A stretch of DNA of 28,434 nt from Trichloromonas sp034002365 (GCA_034002365.1 JAVFAR010000022.1:1-28434); one strand, 5' to 3'. Counted from the stretch's first letter, positions 13,601 to 22,026 are shown. The notes: a model not told the origin generated them from the sequence alone. Made by a program: numbers and translations.

Positions 13601-16201
13601 GGTCTGGCCGGCAGCCATCAAGGCTTCGAAGTTCTGGGGCTGGAGCCCTACACCACCTATTACTTCGCCATCAAAACGGCGGACGAAGTTCCCAACTGGT
13701 CGGCGCTCTCCAACTCGGTCAGCGCCGACGGCGGCGCCAAGTGCGGCATCTGCCACAGCACCCCGCCGGATGAACCCCAGACCGCCGGCACCCACGCCGC
13801 CCACGGCTATACCAAAAAGGACTGCGCCAAGTGCCACGGATTCGAGGCGGAATTCTTCGACGTGCGCCATCAGGACGGCCTGCTCAAGCTCGGCTGGCAG
13901 ACCGATACGCCGGTGGTCGGAACGGTGGTCGGGGTGAAGGTGACTTACATGCAAGGGGGAGTGAAAATCTACGAGGACAGCACCGGCTCCGGCGGCTTCA
14001 ACACCACCGGCGGCGATAACAAGGACACCGGCACCTGCTCCGGCTTCGTCGCCACCAACGCTGGCGGCTGTCACGGCCCGGCCAATACCCCGCCGGTCTG
14101 GGGCAGCGCCACGCCGCCCCAGTGCGCCGACTGTCACGGCATGTTGAACCGGACCACCGACCCCTACGGCCGCGCCTACGATGATTCGAGCCACGACGTC
14201 ATGGCTTCGCCCCCCCTGGATAACGAGGGCAACTCGACCGGCAAATTCGTCGGCCAGCACGAGAAGCACCTGAACTTCTCCTTCCGCTTCTCCAAGGGGG
14301 ATTCCTGCAAGCTCTGCCACAAGGACAACTACCATACCGACGGCATCGTCGATATCAAGCTCGACCCCGTCGGTGCCGGCGAGGAAGCAAGCTGGAATGC
14401 GGGAGCCGGCGCGACCCCCGGCACCTGCGGCGGCACCTCGACCAGCGGCTGCCACGGGCCGAATCCCGAAGATCCGCCCTGGGACAGCGCCGTGCCCATC
14501 GCCTGCAACAACTGCCACGGCCACCAGGACAACCGCTTCTCCGCCGGTTCGGCCAGCTCGGTGACCGCCGACCGCACGGCAACCCTCAGCGGCAACGTCA
14601 CCGGCAACGGATCCACCACCACCATTCCGGTCAACAGCGGCTACACCATCCAGGTCGGCGACCGGGTGACCAAGGGGAATACCTATTTCGTCGTCGCCTC
14701 CGCCACCGCGGCCTCGCTGACCTTCAGCCATGCCATCCCGGTCGGCGTCAATTTCACCAGCGGCGAAGTGCTCATTTCCCGCCACATCCAGCACACCGTC
14801 GACGGCGGCACGGTCCGCGCCTGCGACTGGTGTCACGCCGAGGGGCATCCCCAGGGAAGCGGCGACACCTCGCTGATTCTGCTGCCCAACAATCCGGCGG
14901 TCGGCATCGATTTCCGTTCCGGCGGCATCCACCTGAAAAAGGTCATCAACGGCCGCACCACCCTCAACAACGGCGAGACCATCGACACCGAGGCGGAAAT
15001 CTGCTGGGGCTGCCACGAGGACAACAGCATCTCCGAGTGGGGGACCAACACCAACGCCAATACCGGCGGCATGATCTACAACTACGGCGCGCTCTACGAA
15101 GCGGACGGCGTCACGGCCCGCTCGGCCTGGACCGGAGCCACCTGGAAGAGCGCCAACTTCTCTTACAAGACCGGCTCGATCCAGTCCACCCACAGCGCCA
15201 ACTCGGTCTCCAACCCCGGCTCCAGCGCGGTGACCGGCTCGGCCTTCGCCTATACCGAAGCCGCCGACGCCGTGGCGAAAATCCGCTGCTCCTATTGTCA
15301 CGACGTGCACGACATGAACCTGGCCGAAAACGACACCGATAACGGTCAACCCTACCTGCGCGGCACCTGGAAGGGCAACCCCTACAAGGAGGACGGCGCC
15401 CCCTACAATAAAACCTATGCCTCATCTTCCACCTACGGCGCGGTGCCGCGCGGCGGCACCGCCTACACCGAACTGGGCGGCTACTACATCGACCAGAACA
15501 GCGATTACCCGACCAGCGGCTGGACCCTTCGGAACTCGGCCGGCATCTGCGTGCTCTGCCACGGCGACGACGTGGACAACATGGACCAGCGCACCGGCGA
15601 AAATTTGTGGCTCGGCACCAATGGCCACAGCAATTCGACCATCGGCGGCACCTTCACCAACGCCGCCAATATTTTCGATTACACCCATGGCCGGCCGACA
15701 CCGGCCGTCCAGAATTCCCGCGCCTCAACCACCTTCACCGTCCAGGTTCCAAGCATGGGCTACACAGAGCAAGCGGAATCGACCAACGGCGAGGGTTACG
15801 GCTACCGGGGACCCAGTGGGCTAGCCTATACAGGGCAATATCAGCCCATTCTTTCGGGCTACCCCAAAGCCTTTAACTCCTACAGTTGGGGCGCCACCGT
15901 CGACGCCGACACCACCGACCTGATGTACCACCAGTTCTCCTGCTCCAAGTGCCACAACCCGCACGCCTCGCGGCTGCCCAAGCTGCTCATCACCAACTGT
16001 CTGGATATCGCGCACAACACCTGGGATGAAAACAAGACAACCTCGCAAACGAAATACACCAATGCCGCCCTGACCGCCGTCGACCGTAACAAATACGGCG
16101 CCTACTACGCCTCGGCGCAGAACTGCCACCGCTACGACGGCAGCCGCAGCACCGAAACCCTGAAAGGGGGCTGGAACAAGGTCTCCCCCTGGGCGCCGTA
16201 A
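10607..16201 (+). CDS. Giant secreted multiheme c-type cytochrome with FN3-like domains
   Basis: An 1864-residue exported protein with a signal peptide (hydrophobic 16-33, cleavage near AWA|GNG). Fifteen standard CxxCH motifs are seen, beginning at C176, 236, 265, 279, 337, 1046, 1073, 1173, 1234, 1300, 1406, 1466, 1561, 1648 and 1779. One CX4CH (C396) and two wider motifs, CX10CH (C1144) and CX7CH (C1274), are also present. Wide-then-CxxCH pairs match the Geobacter CxxxxCH/CxxCH domain. Hemes form two blocks (176-396 and 1046-1779) around a heme-free beta-rich region (about 415-1040) with several FN3-like units; another beta insert lies at about 1312-1392. The C-terminus (ITNCLDIAHNTWDE, QNCHRYDG) resembles Geobacter outer-surface cytochromes. 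An extracellular electron-transfer role is likely. ATG 10607 has GAGG five bases upstream; GTG 10601 is less likely. Confidence 0.93.
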   Translation: MARPIPQRNAREKACNFVTTCLILLLFGLIHGMPTAAWAGNGTTAGTVVLKPGPATKVADQSKITVNIPYTGDDNHNNSALIEWGLDGVDFTLGSATLPHNNLFYTHQITGLDWDKTYQIRVTVSDADGGDNLVQTLTGVKAYNPLVHNAVSTGSAKHSGNWGLPDDGSQYGEFTCATCHDRDTGNIKRIKEAVTAPNPEHTLPGSSVILTDTRDNSSTFGDDSIERTATPSNRICEVCHSETSYHRCLNAGQPGGFNHYNNKDCVACHKHRSAFKASCDGCHGNTTTGAIWPDDPAEGAVLPDRVGAHVEHMTSIGDIINGGGHGSATVNDKNASCIFCHPEGAHTGAHLDDDHVDVYMDGTNDSTKGYYVYLLDDPNDPRGDSDGSYDPATGTCSLIDCHGNAPYTPCWYGDDIPPGAVTDLTAADSAEPGSVKLTWTAPGDDGMLDGTAYQYQMRYSTATITEANFAAAAIAGGAPSVDRMGKAEEMVATGLTPGQSYYFALKTADETGNWSGLSNIAGPRAAQVDNVAPVFYGLDSAAADDKAGAVNLHWQAAIDHSLPISYRIWWSSHSLMDHLANLPTTTTTYDPDAVPDSGDEYTIYTATTPGLAYQVSGLPAGVLFSFLVRANDAADPANSDTNTDIKMAMAGKCSSQPQDLRTYYANGPLSGTSPNFTAVLNNTGYTSYISQSMTAGQSDTWIFGTPYATKLKVTGLSLDIYLSNTNRNIEYVTYQLGYVNGSGTFTGLGNAETLALGRRTSRVRKLPLFNFSGVIDAGNRLALKITHTGTNSITIQFGNSTSKGLLLVNEQNYNHAPGVFSILAPANGSTQTGLLNLSWTAATDMDNFDDGVHYDVYGSLDGGLSYPHQIAIGITTTSTVWDTIRGGVGLLAPNTQVRIRVEAGDGYLPDDIATNHRVVETGNFTVDNTSDTTAPAAVTNLHAETRPKAGAVYLTWTAPGDDADRGRASSYDVRYGTSAITSDALFNAADEAVGEPVPGLAGSHQGFEVLGLEPYTTYYFAIKTADEVPNWSALSNSVSADGGAKCGICHSTPPDEPQTAGTHAAHGYTKKDCAKCHGFEAEFFDVRHQDGLLKLGWQTDTPVVGTVVGVKVTYMQGGVKIYEDSTGSGGFNTTGGDNKDTGTCSGFVATNAGGCHGPANTPPVWGSATPPQCADCHGMLNRTTDPYGRAYDDSSHDVMASPPLDNEGNSTGKFVGQHEKHLNFSFRFSKGDSCKLCHKDNYHTDGIVDIKLDPVGAGEEASWNAGAGATPGTCGGTSTSGCHGPNPEDPPWDSAVPIACNNCHGHQDNRFSAGSASSVTADRTATLSGNVTGNGSTTTIPVNSGYTIQVGDRVTKGNTYFVVASATAASLTFSHAIPVGVNFTSGEVLISRHIQHTVDGGTVRACDWCHAEGHPQGSGDTSLILLPNNPAVGIDFRSGGIHLKKVINGRTTLNNGETIDTEAEICWGCHEDNSISEWGTNTNANTGGMIYNYGALYEADGVTARSAWTGATWKSANFSYKTGSIQSTHSANSVSNPGSSAVTGSAFAYTEAADAVAKIRCSYCHDVHDMNLAENDTDNGQPYLRGTWKGNPYKEDGAPYNKTYASSSTYGAVPRGGTAYTELGGYYIDQNSDYPTSGWTLRNSAGICVLCHGDDVDNMDQRTGENLWLGTNGHSNSTIGGTFTNAANIFDYTHGRPTPAVQNSRASTTFTVQVPSMGYTEQAESTNGEGYGYRGPSGLAYTGQYQPILSGYPKAFNSYSWGATVDADTTDLMYHQFSCSKCHNPHASRLPKLLITNCLDIAHNTWDENKTTSQTKYTNAALTAVDRNKYGAYYASAQNCHRYDGSRSTETLKGGWNKVSPWAP

Positions 16202-16216
16202 CGGGGGCATGAACGC

Positions 16217-16256
16217 GACAAGGGGGGCGCATCGTAAGTGCGCCCCCTTGTCTTTT
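16217..16256 (+). terminator. Intrinsic terminator after the cytochrome gene
   Basis: GACAAGGGGGGCGCA (16217-16231) pairs with TGCGCCCCCTTGTC (16239-16252) with one bulged G, followed by TTTT. It lies 16 bases after the stop and in the tail-to-tail gap with the minus-strand cluster. On the other strand no T run follows, so it mainly serves the cytochrome. Confidence 0.85.
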
Positions 16257-16286
16257 CCAGCGAAATTTAGCTGTTCGCTTTCCCCG

Positions 16287-17030
16287 TCAGTCTCCGTACA
16301 TCGCCAGCACTTCCGCCGAATACCCTTCCCCCTCGTAAACATACAGCGGCGCCTCCACCGTCAGGCCGGGGCGCCCTTTCTTGCGCCCCTCGACCAGCAC
16401 CAGCCGCGCCCCCTCCCCCGAACGGGAATGAACGCAGCGCAGCCGTTTCGGCTCCAGGCGCAGGCGCTGCATGGCCGACAAAATTTCGGCCAGGCGCTCG
16501 GCGAGATGGATGAGATAGAAGCGCCCCCCCTGCCTGAGCAGATAATGACCGGCGGCGAGAAAATCGTCCAGACCTCCCGCCAGTTCGTGCCGGGCAGCGG
16601 CCCGCTCGTCCCCGGGCGCGATCTTGCCGGTGCCGGTGGGGCGAAAGGGCGGATTGCTCATCACCACATCGCGGGATTCGGGCGCAAGCACGCTCCGCAG
16701 TTCCCGCAGATCCCGATGCAGAATGGCGATCCGCTCGGCCAGGCCATTGAGAGCCACGCCGCGCCGCGCCCGGTCGGCGGCCTGCCCCTGGATTTCCACG
16801 CCGACAATCGACCCGGCGGCGCTGCGCCGCGCCAGCAGCAAGGGGATCACCCCGGAACCGGTGCCGAGATCGGCCACCGACTCACCGTCGCCGATCCGGG
16901 CGAAGGCGCAGAGCAGCACCGGATCGAGGGAAAAGCGGTAGCCGTCCCGGCGCTGGATGATCCGCAAACCGCCGCAGCGCAGATCGTCGAGGGTTTCGTC
17001 GGGAGCGAGGGGGAATTCATCCATGATCAT
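16287..17030 (-). CDS. trmN6: TrmN6-like tRNA (adenine-N6) methyltransferase
   Basis: A 247-residue SAM-dependent methyltransferase of the YfiC/TrmN6 type, which methylates N6 of A37 in tRNA1(Val) in E. coli. The N-terminal RDGYRFSLDPVLL (28-40) precedes motif I (DLGTGSG, 54-60), and the N6-adenine motif NPPF is at 126-129, followed by the Arg/His-rich stretch typical of the group. Start ATG 17030 overlaps the stop of the upstream TPR gene; ATG 17024 is an alternative. The frame continues upstream to 17717, but that part overlaps the TPR gene and is a shadow. It is a housekeeping gene at the end of a glycan cluster. Target specificity is inferred from the family. Confidence 0.85.
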   Translation of the reverse strand: MIMDEFPLAPDETLDDLRCGGLRIIQRRDGYRFSLDPVLLCAFARIGDGESVADLGTGSGVIPLLLARRSAAGSIVGVEIQGQAADRARRGVALNGLAERIAILHRDLRELRSVLAPESRDVVMSNPPFRPTGTGKIAPGDERAAARHELAGGLDDFLAAGHYLLRQGGRFYLIHLAERLAEILSAMQRLRLEPKRLRCVHSRSGEGARLVLVEGRKKGRPGLTVEAPLYVYEGEGYSAEVLAMYGD

Positions 17031-18583
17031 CACCGAATCTGAACGCCGTATTGCCGCCAGAGGCGCAGCCGCAGTTGCGCGGCCAGCGTCGCCGTGGCCG
17101 GATCGTTGAAGGCGAGAAAGGCCCGATAGTGAAAGAGCGCCTGCTCGCGGTCGCCGAGCTGTTCGTAAACCCGGCCGAGGTTGTACCAGGGCATGGGGTT
17201 GTCGAAGTTGGCCGCCGCCTGCTTGAACTCGTCCCGCGCCTCCTCCAGCCGTCCCAGTTCCAGATAGGCCGCGCCCAGGTTGTTGCGGGCGCTGGTCGAA
17301 GCGGGCGCGACCCGCGCCGCATGGCTCCACAGGGAAAGGGGCGTGGCCCAGACCCGGTTCTGCTGCCAGCTGAGCAGCGCGCAGACAAAGAGCAGCAGGG
17401 CCATGACTTGCACCGGCAGATGGTTTTTGCCGGGACACCAGCGTTCGACCACCAGCGGCGTCAGCAGCGCCAGCCCGGCCAGGGGCGTGTAAAGATAACG
17501 GTCGGCGGCGAAACAGGAAAGCGGCCAGAGGTTGGCGGTCGGCAGCCAGAAAAGGCCGAGCCAGAGCAGGGCGAAGGCGGCCATAGGCCGGCGCCGCCAG
17601 GCGCGGCACAAAAGCAGGACGTAGCCGACGATAATCGCCAGGGCGCCCAGCACCCAGGGGTCGAACCAGCCGCCGGGAACGCCATAGACATATTCCGGGG
17701 TCAGGGCCAGCGGCCACAGCAGTTTGCCGGCCATGAAGGTCAGCGACTTGAAAGCCATGAGCAGATAGGGGGCGACGCTCCCCGGCTCCAGGTAAACCGT
17801 CATCTTCGCCAGCACCGGGGCCATCGCCTGCCGATGCAGCTCCAGCCCGCCGAAGGCGAAATACCAGAGGAAGATGGCGGCCGCACCGGCGGCGGCGATC
17901 CCCGGGATCAGCTTGGGAGAGCGCAGCAGCAGCCGGTTTTCGGCAGGGACAAAGAGCGCCTCATAGCCCAGCCACAGCAGGGGCAGCACCACCGCATTCT
18001 CCTTCGCCGTCCAGCCCAGCAATCCCAGGGCAAAAGCGGCGGCCAGCCACAGCCAACGGCGGCTGCCGGGACGCATTCCCCGCCGATAGGCGAGGGTCGC
18101 GAGCAGGATGCAGGCCAGGGCCAGGCTATCCTTGCGATGGGAAATATTGGCCACGACTTCGACCGCCACCGGATGGACGACAAAAAGCAGCCCCGCGCTC
18201 CAGGCCGCGAAGCGCCCGGCGCCCAGGCGCAGCGCCAGCAGCAGCAACAGCCAGGCATTGACGGCATGCCAGAGGATATTCTGGAGATGCCAGCCGGCCG
18301 GATTCAGGCCGAAGAGGGCGTAATCGAGGAGAAAGCTGAGTTCCCGCAGCGGCCGCCCCGGATAGCTATTCGCCCAAAACCCGGCCCAGGACTTCACGTC
18401 CGGGTTGTCGACGATCACCGGAAAATCGTCCAGCGTCCACTGATGGCCGAAACTCTCGGCGTAGAGGATGAAAGCGAGGAGAAGGAGAACCGGCAGGGAG
18501 CAGAGCCGGCAGCGTTTTTCGGCACGAGAGGTCATGAGGGTATCCGGTAGTCGTCGGCGCGATAAGATTTTCCGTGGGGACAT
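17030..18583 (-). CDS. TMTC-like membrane glycosyltransferase with C-terminal TPRs (copy 2)
   Basis: A 517-residue protein with about ten or more membrane helices and two to three TPR units at the C-terminus (about 425-500: ARNNLGAAYLELGRLEEA, PWYNLGRVYEQLGDREQA). The first outside loop carries DDFPVIV, an acidic pair where GT-C glycosyltransferases have their catalytic residue, followed by SYPGRPLRELSF and later SHRKDSLAL. This layout resembles the TMTC/bacterial TPR-GT-C proteins that transfer sugar from a lipid carrier. Enzymatic activity is inferred. It is a clear paralogue of the gene just upstream (18597-20093), 13 bases away. Start ATG 18583 has a weak RBS; ATG 18535 is an alternative. 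Confidence 0.8.
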   Translation of the reverse strand: MSPRKILSRRRLPDTLMTSRAEKRCRLCSLPVLLLLAFILYAESFGHQWTLDDFPVIVDNPDVKSWAGFWANSYPGRPLRELSFLLDYALFGLNPAGWHLQNILWHAVNAWLLLLLALRLGAGRFAAWSAGLLFVVHPVAVEVVANISHRKDSLALACILLATLAYRRGMRPGSRRWLWLAAAFALGLLGWTAKENAVVLPLLWLGYEALFVPAENRLLLRSPKLIPGIAAAGAAAIFLWYFAFGGLELHRQAMAPVLAKMTVYLEPGSVAPYLLMAFKSLTFMAGKLLWPLALTPEYVYGVPGGWFDPWVLGALAIIVGYVLLLCRAWRRRPMAAFALLWLGLFWLPTANLWPLSCFAADRYLYTPLAGLALLTPLVVERWCPGKNHLPVQVMALLLFVCALLSWQQNRVWATPLSLWSHAARVAPASTSARNNLGAAYLELGRLEEARDEFKQAAANFDNPMPWYNLGRVYEQLGDREQALFHYRAFLAFNDPATATLAAQLRLRLWRQYGVQIR

Positions 18584-18596
18584 TTGTTGTACTCTA

Positions 18597-20093
18597 TCAG
18601 AAACCGGCCCCGTATTCCCCTTGCAAACGCATCCGCAAAGCCCCGGCCTGCGCGCGAAATTTGGGGTCCTCCAGCTCTAGGAAGAGCCGGTAATACTCCA
18701 ACGCCTGATCCTTCAGCCCGACCCTCTCATAAATCAGCCCCAGATTATAAAGGGCGGTGGTGTTGAGCGGATTGACCGCGAGGGCCTCGGTGTAATAGTC
18801 CCGCGCCTTGAGCAGTTCCCCCTTGAGCAGATGGACGTTGCCGAGATTGTTCAGGGCGAAAGCCGAAGCCGGGCTGACCTGATGGGCTCGAGTCCAGAGG
18901 GTTTCCTCCTTTTCCCAGACCGGGATCTGTCGCCAGGAAAGCTGCGCGAGAAGAAGAACGGCGGGAACCGCCATAACCACGCGCGGGGGCAGCGGCAGAC
19001 GCCCCAGGGCGAGGCCCGCCGGCAGGCAGAGCCCGGCCAGGGGCGCATAGCAGTAACGATCGGCGGCAAAATACGCCAGGGGCCAGAGGTTGGCCACCGG
19101 CAGCCAGAAAAGCCCGGCCCAGGCGAGCAGAAAAAAGGCGCGCGGCGCCCGCCGCGCCGTCAGCCACAACCCGGCGGCAAAGACCGCGAGACCGAGCAGC
19201 GCCGCCAGCACCCAGGGATCGAACCAATCCCGCGGAATGGGATAGGTGTACTCCAGCGCCAGATCGACCGGCCAGAGGACCTTGCCCGCCATGAAGGTCC
19301 AGGATTTGAGGACCATCCGGTAATAGAGCTCCCAGGAGACCTCGCCGAAGTAATTGGCCTTGGCTTGCAGCAGCTGCTGCATCCCCGCCAGATGCCGGGC
19401 CCTCCCGCCCTCGAACAGATACCAGCCGACGCCCCAGGCCGTCGCGGCGAACCCCGCCACCGGCCACAGCCCGCGCCCCTCCGGCAAGATCCGCCGCCGC
19501 GCCGGGACAAAGCCGCTCTGATAAACCAGCAGCAGCGCCGGCAGCACAATGGCATTCTCCTTGGCCAAGAGCGCCGCGCCCCAGGCCAAGGCGGCCAGCA
19601 CCGCCCACCCTGCCCGTTTCTTCCGGGCGGCGCAGGCGCGGCTGAAGGCGAGAAACGCCAACAGGCAGAAGGCCAGGGCCAGGCTGTCCTTGCGGTGGGA
19701 AAGATTGGCCACGACCTCGACGTTCAGGGGATGGACCAGAAACAGCAGCGCCCCCGCCCAGGCCGCGAAGCGCCCGGCCCGAAGGCGCCGCGCCACCAGA
19801 AAAAGCAGCCAGGCATTGAAGCCGTGCCAGAAAATCTGCTGCACCCGCCAGCCCGTGGGATTCATGCCGAACAGGGCATGATCGAGCAGAAAACTCAACT
19901 CCCGCAGCGGCCGTCCGGGATAGCTGTTTTCCCAAAACCCCGCCCAGGAACGGACATCGGTATTTTCGACAATCACCGGAAAGTCGTCATAGGTCCAGGC
20001 ATGACCAAAGGTCTGGAAGTAAAGAGCGAAAGCGAGAAAGAGGAGGATGAGCAGAGGGAGAAGGGTTCGAAAGGTCGGGATATTTTTCGCCAT
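18597..20093 (-). CDS. TMTC-like membrane glycosyltransferase with C-terminal TPRs (copy 1)
   Basis: A 498-residue multi-spanning protein with C-terminal TPRs (about 415-485: ALNNLGNVHLLKGELLKA, ALYNLGLIYERVGLKDQA). It shares long stretches with the neighbouring copy: DDFPVIV, SWAGFW.NSYPGRPLRELSF, HRKDSLAL and KENA.VLP are all conserved. The acidic pair in the first loop suggests a GT-C-fold transferase using a polyprenyl-linked sugar. It starts at ATG 20093, nine bases after the TylF-like gene. The two copies probably arose by tandem duplication and have diverged considerably, so they may act on different acceptors. Confidence 0.8.
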   Translation of the reverse strand: MAKNIPTFRTLLPLLILLFLAFALYFQTFGHAWTYDDFPVIVENTDVRSWAGFWENSYPGRPLRELSFLLDHALFGMNPTGWRVQQIFWHGFNAWLLFLVARRLRAGRFAAWAGALLFLVHPLNVEVVANLSHRKDSLALAFCLLAFLAFSRACAARKKRAGWAVLAALAWGAALLAKENAIVLPALLLVYQSGFVPARRRILPEGRGLWPVAGFAATAWGVGWYLFEGGRARHLAGMQQLLQAKANYFGEVSWELYYRMVLKSWTFMAGKVLWPVDLALEYTYPIPRDWFDPWVLAALLGLAVFAAGLWLTARRAPRAFFLLAWAGLFWLPVANLWPLAYFAADRYCYAPLAGLCLPAGLALGRLPLPPRVVMAVPAVLLLAQLSWRQIPVWEKEETLWTRAHQVSPASAFALNNLGNVHLLKGELLKARDYYTEALAVNPLNTTALYNLGLIYERVGLKDQALEYYRLFLELEDPKFRAQAGALRMRLQGEYGAGF

Positions 20094-20102
20094 GCGGCAA
20101 GC

Positions 20103-20879
20103 TCACAGGGTTTCCGCGCCACAAGCACTCTTTATGGGCCCCGACGATTTGAAAACGATGGCCTGCCCAGTGGGAAGACACAAGGGTATGACGCTTTTGT
20201 CGGAAAAATACTCGTCGACGGCCTGGCGCGCCCCAGGGCAGGAGGGGAAGCCGTAATCATCAAAAACCATGAAACCGCCGTCGACCAGACGGGGGAAAAT
20301 AAAAGCGCAGCAGTCCATGACCGACTGGTAGATATCGACGTCGACATGGGCAAAAGCGATCCGGACCGAGGCATGGCCGGCAAAGGTATCCGGAATGAAA
20401 CCGGGTTCGTACTCCACAAAAGGCCGGGCCCCAACCACTTTTTGGGCGGCCGCGAGGCTGGTATTGGAGAAATCGCCCTGGTTGTGAAAATCCCTAGCTG
20501 GGTCTGTTGTCGGCATGCCTGAAAAGGTATCAAAAAGACGCAGGATCTTGCCTTCAGACAAAGTTGCCCGGTCGATCAACTCTGCCAGCATGGCCGCCGT
20601 GCCGCCCTTGAATACCCCGCACTCCCAGAATTCACCCTCCAGGGCAAGGGCCTGCCTGGCCAGACAATAGAGAATCCAGCAACGGTCGGCGGAAACCAGG
20701 CTTACCCATCGAACTTTGTCATAATAATCCTTAAATTCGCCATAACCCAGCCAAGGTGAAAACACGGGGCGGTAAAATTCGTTATCGGCCAGAGCTTTGT
20801 AGGCGATGTTGGTTTGGGGAAGGGTTGTCAACTCGAACCCCAACCGGTTGATGATTGATTTAACAAACTTTCGCAACAT
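20103..20879 (-). CDS. TylF/MycF-family O-methyltransferase
   Basis: A 258-residue SAM-dependent methyltransferase of the macrocin-O-methyltransferase (TylF) family, which methylates sugar hydroxyls using a metal ion. Visible motifs are ECGVFKGGTAAML (SAM binding), LFDTFSGMP, AHVDVDIYQSV (metal-binding aspartates) and GGFMVFDDYGFPSCPGARQAV. ATG 20879 has GGAAGG about nine bases upstream. In this cluster it probably methylates a glycan residue, perhaps as a cap; the substrate is unknown. The gene is followed closely by the two TPR membrane proteins. Confidence 0.85.
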   Translation of the reverse strand: MLRKFVKSIINRLGFELTTLPQTNIAYKALADNEFYRPVFSPWLGYGEFKDYYDKVRWVSLVSADRCWILYCLARQALALEGEFWECGVFKGGTAAMLAELIDRATLSEGKILRLFDTFSGMPTTDPARDFHNQGDFSNTSLAAAQKVVGARPFVEYEPGFIPDTFAGHASVRIAFAHVDVDIYQSVMDCCAFIFPRLVDGGFMVFDDYGFPSCPGARQAVDEYFSDKSVIPLCLPTGQAIVFKSSGPIKSACGAETL

Positions 20880-20913
20880 GCCTATACCTTCCGGAAAGAT
20901 TCACGAAACATGG

Positions 20914-20933
20914 TGTTCAAGGATGTTCAAGGG
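20914..20933. repeat. Two 10-base direct repeats TGTTCAAGG(A/G)
   Basis: TGTTCAAGGA and TGTTCAAGGG stand side by side in the 89-base gap ahead of the TylF-like gene. They may be a slippage product; no function is evident. Confidence 0.6.
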
Positions 20934-20968
20934 ATGTAGATTCACAACGCAAGCGGAGAGCGCCGATC

Positions 20969-21889
20969 TCAAAGGATACGGCGAAAAGCGAAAAGCCCCC
21001 CACCGACAATACCCAACACCAAAACAAGCAAATAGTTCAGCAGGGAAAAAGACAGTGCTTCCGTGCTGCCGACCCCGAGATCCGCGAGAAAAAAAATGTA
21101 GCCCCCCTCCCTGATACCGAGCCCGTTGAGCGAAAAAGGGATCATAGTCAGCAACACCACTAAGGGAACTATCACCATCAGATCGACCATGCGAAGATCG
21201 AGGCTGAGAGCGGCCGAGACAGACCAGGTGGCAATAATTACCAGCCCGTTGAAGAGTATCGAGCAGAGAATGACGATCGTCAGGCACCGGGTATCGCGCA
21301 GATACCGACCCAGCGAGCCGGCGACATGTTCCATTACGTTCCGAACCCGGTACGGCAACAGTCTAAGCCAGCGTTTTCTGACAACCGGCAGCGCAAGGAT
21401 ACCCGCCAGCAGAGCCAGCCCGGCTAAACCGCACCCAAGTACCCCTTGAACACTTCCGGGGATAGAGACCGAGGAAGGGTAAAAAGCGGCGACGGGAAAC
21501 AGGGCCAGAACGAACAAGCCGGAAAGACGCTCCGCCAAGATGGAACTCACCCCGACAGACGATCGGCCGAACTCCCGGGAGATGTAATAAGCCCGCACCG
21601 CATCACCGCCGATGGAGGTCGGCAGAAAATTGTTGAAAAAGGTGCCGATCAAATAGTACCGAACCAGGGTGAACAAAGGGCAATCCAAACCGTCGACCCG
21701 CAGAATGATCTGCCACTTGAAACAGGATAGCGCTACCCCGGCCGTCACACAGAACAACCCGACCGCCATCAGAAACCAATCGACCGAAACGGCAAGACGT
21801 CGCAACTCATCCCATTCCGCTTGATAAAAAAGCATCGCCAGAAGAGCCAGGCTCACAAAAGACTTCAACAGAATCGAGGGGAATTTCAT
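20969..21889 (-). CDS. UPF0104 / lysylphosphatidylglycerol synthase-like membrane protein
   Basis: A protein of about 306 residues with seven to eight membrane helices, of the LPG-synthase transmembrane (UPF0104, YbhN-like) family. Family motifs are FFNNFLPTSIGGDAVRAYY (about 88-106), SSILAERLSGL and IPFSLNGLGIREGGY near the C-terminus. There is no soluble aminoacyltransferase domain, so it is not an MprF-type synthase. In glycan clusters such proteins are suspected to flip or handle lipid-linked sugars, but this is unproven. ATG 21889 is chosen; GTG 21892, directly before it, is equally possible. Confidence 0.85.
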   Translation of the reverse strand: MKFPSILLKSFVSLALLAMLFYQAEWDELRRLAVSVDWFLMAVGLFCVTAGVALSCFKWQIILRVDGLDCPLFTLVRYYLIGTFFNNFLPTSIGGDAVRAYYISREFGRSSVGVSSILAERLSGLFVLALFPVAAFYPSSVSIPGSVQGVLGCGLAGLALLAGILALPVVRKRWLRLLPYRVRNVMEHVAGSLGRYLRDTRCLTIVILCSILFNGLVIIATWSVSAALSLDLRMVDLMVIVPLVVLLTMIPFSLNGLGIREGGYIFFLADLGVGSTEALSFSLLNYLLVLVLGIVGGGLFAFRRIL

Positions 21890-21971
21890 CACCAGTGCAC
21901 ACGCCCCCTATGCTTTTACAGAAACCCCTACCCAAAAAATTCTATGCCCTGGGGCAGATTACAGAACACGA

Positions 21972-21993
21972 CTCTGCAAAAGGGGGGGCAGAG
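21972..21993. other. Small hairpin in the GT9-UPF0104 gap
   Basis: CTCTGC and GCAGAG flank an A4G6 loop within the 137-base gap 21890-22026. On the transcribed (minus) strand the loop reads C6T4. It could slow or end part of the transcription between the two halves of the cluster. Nothing else is recognised in the gap. Confidence 0.35.
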
Positions 21994-22026
21994 AACCATC
22001 TCCACAAAGTCTGCAACCATCCGAGA

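Noticed and set aside
12623..15349. 908-codon open frame opposite the cytochrome gene
   Set aside because: It is antisense to a well-supported gene; the long frame is a product of GC-rich codon bias. It shows only low-complexity Gly/Ala/Val sequence and no family motifs.
17031..17717. Extended N-terminus of the TrmN6-like gene
   Set aside because: It overlaps the TPR gene in another frame. ATG 17030 gives the normal family length and a start/stop overlap.
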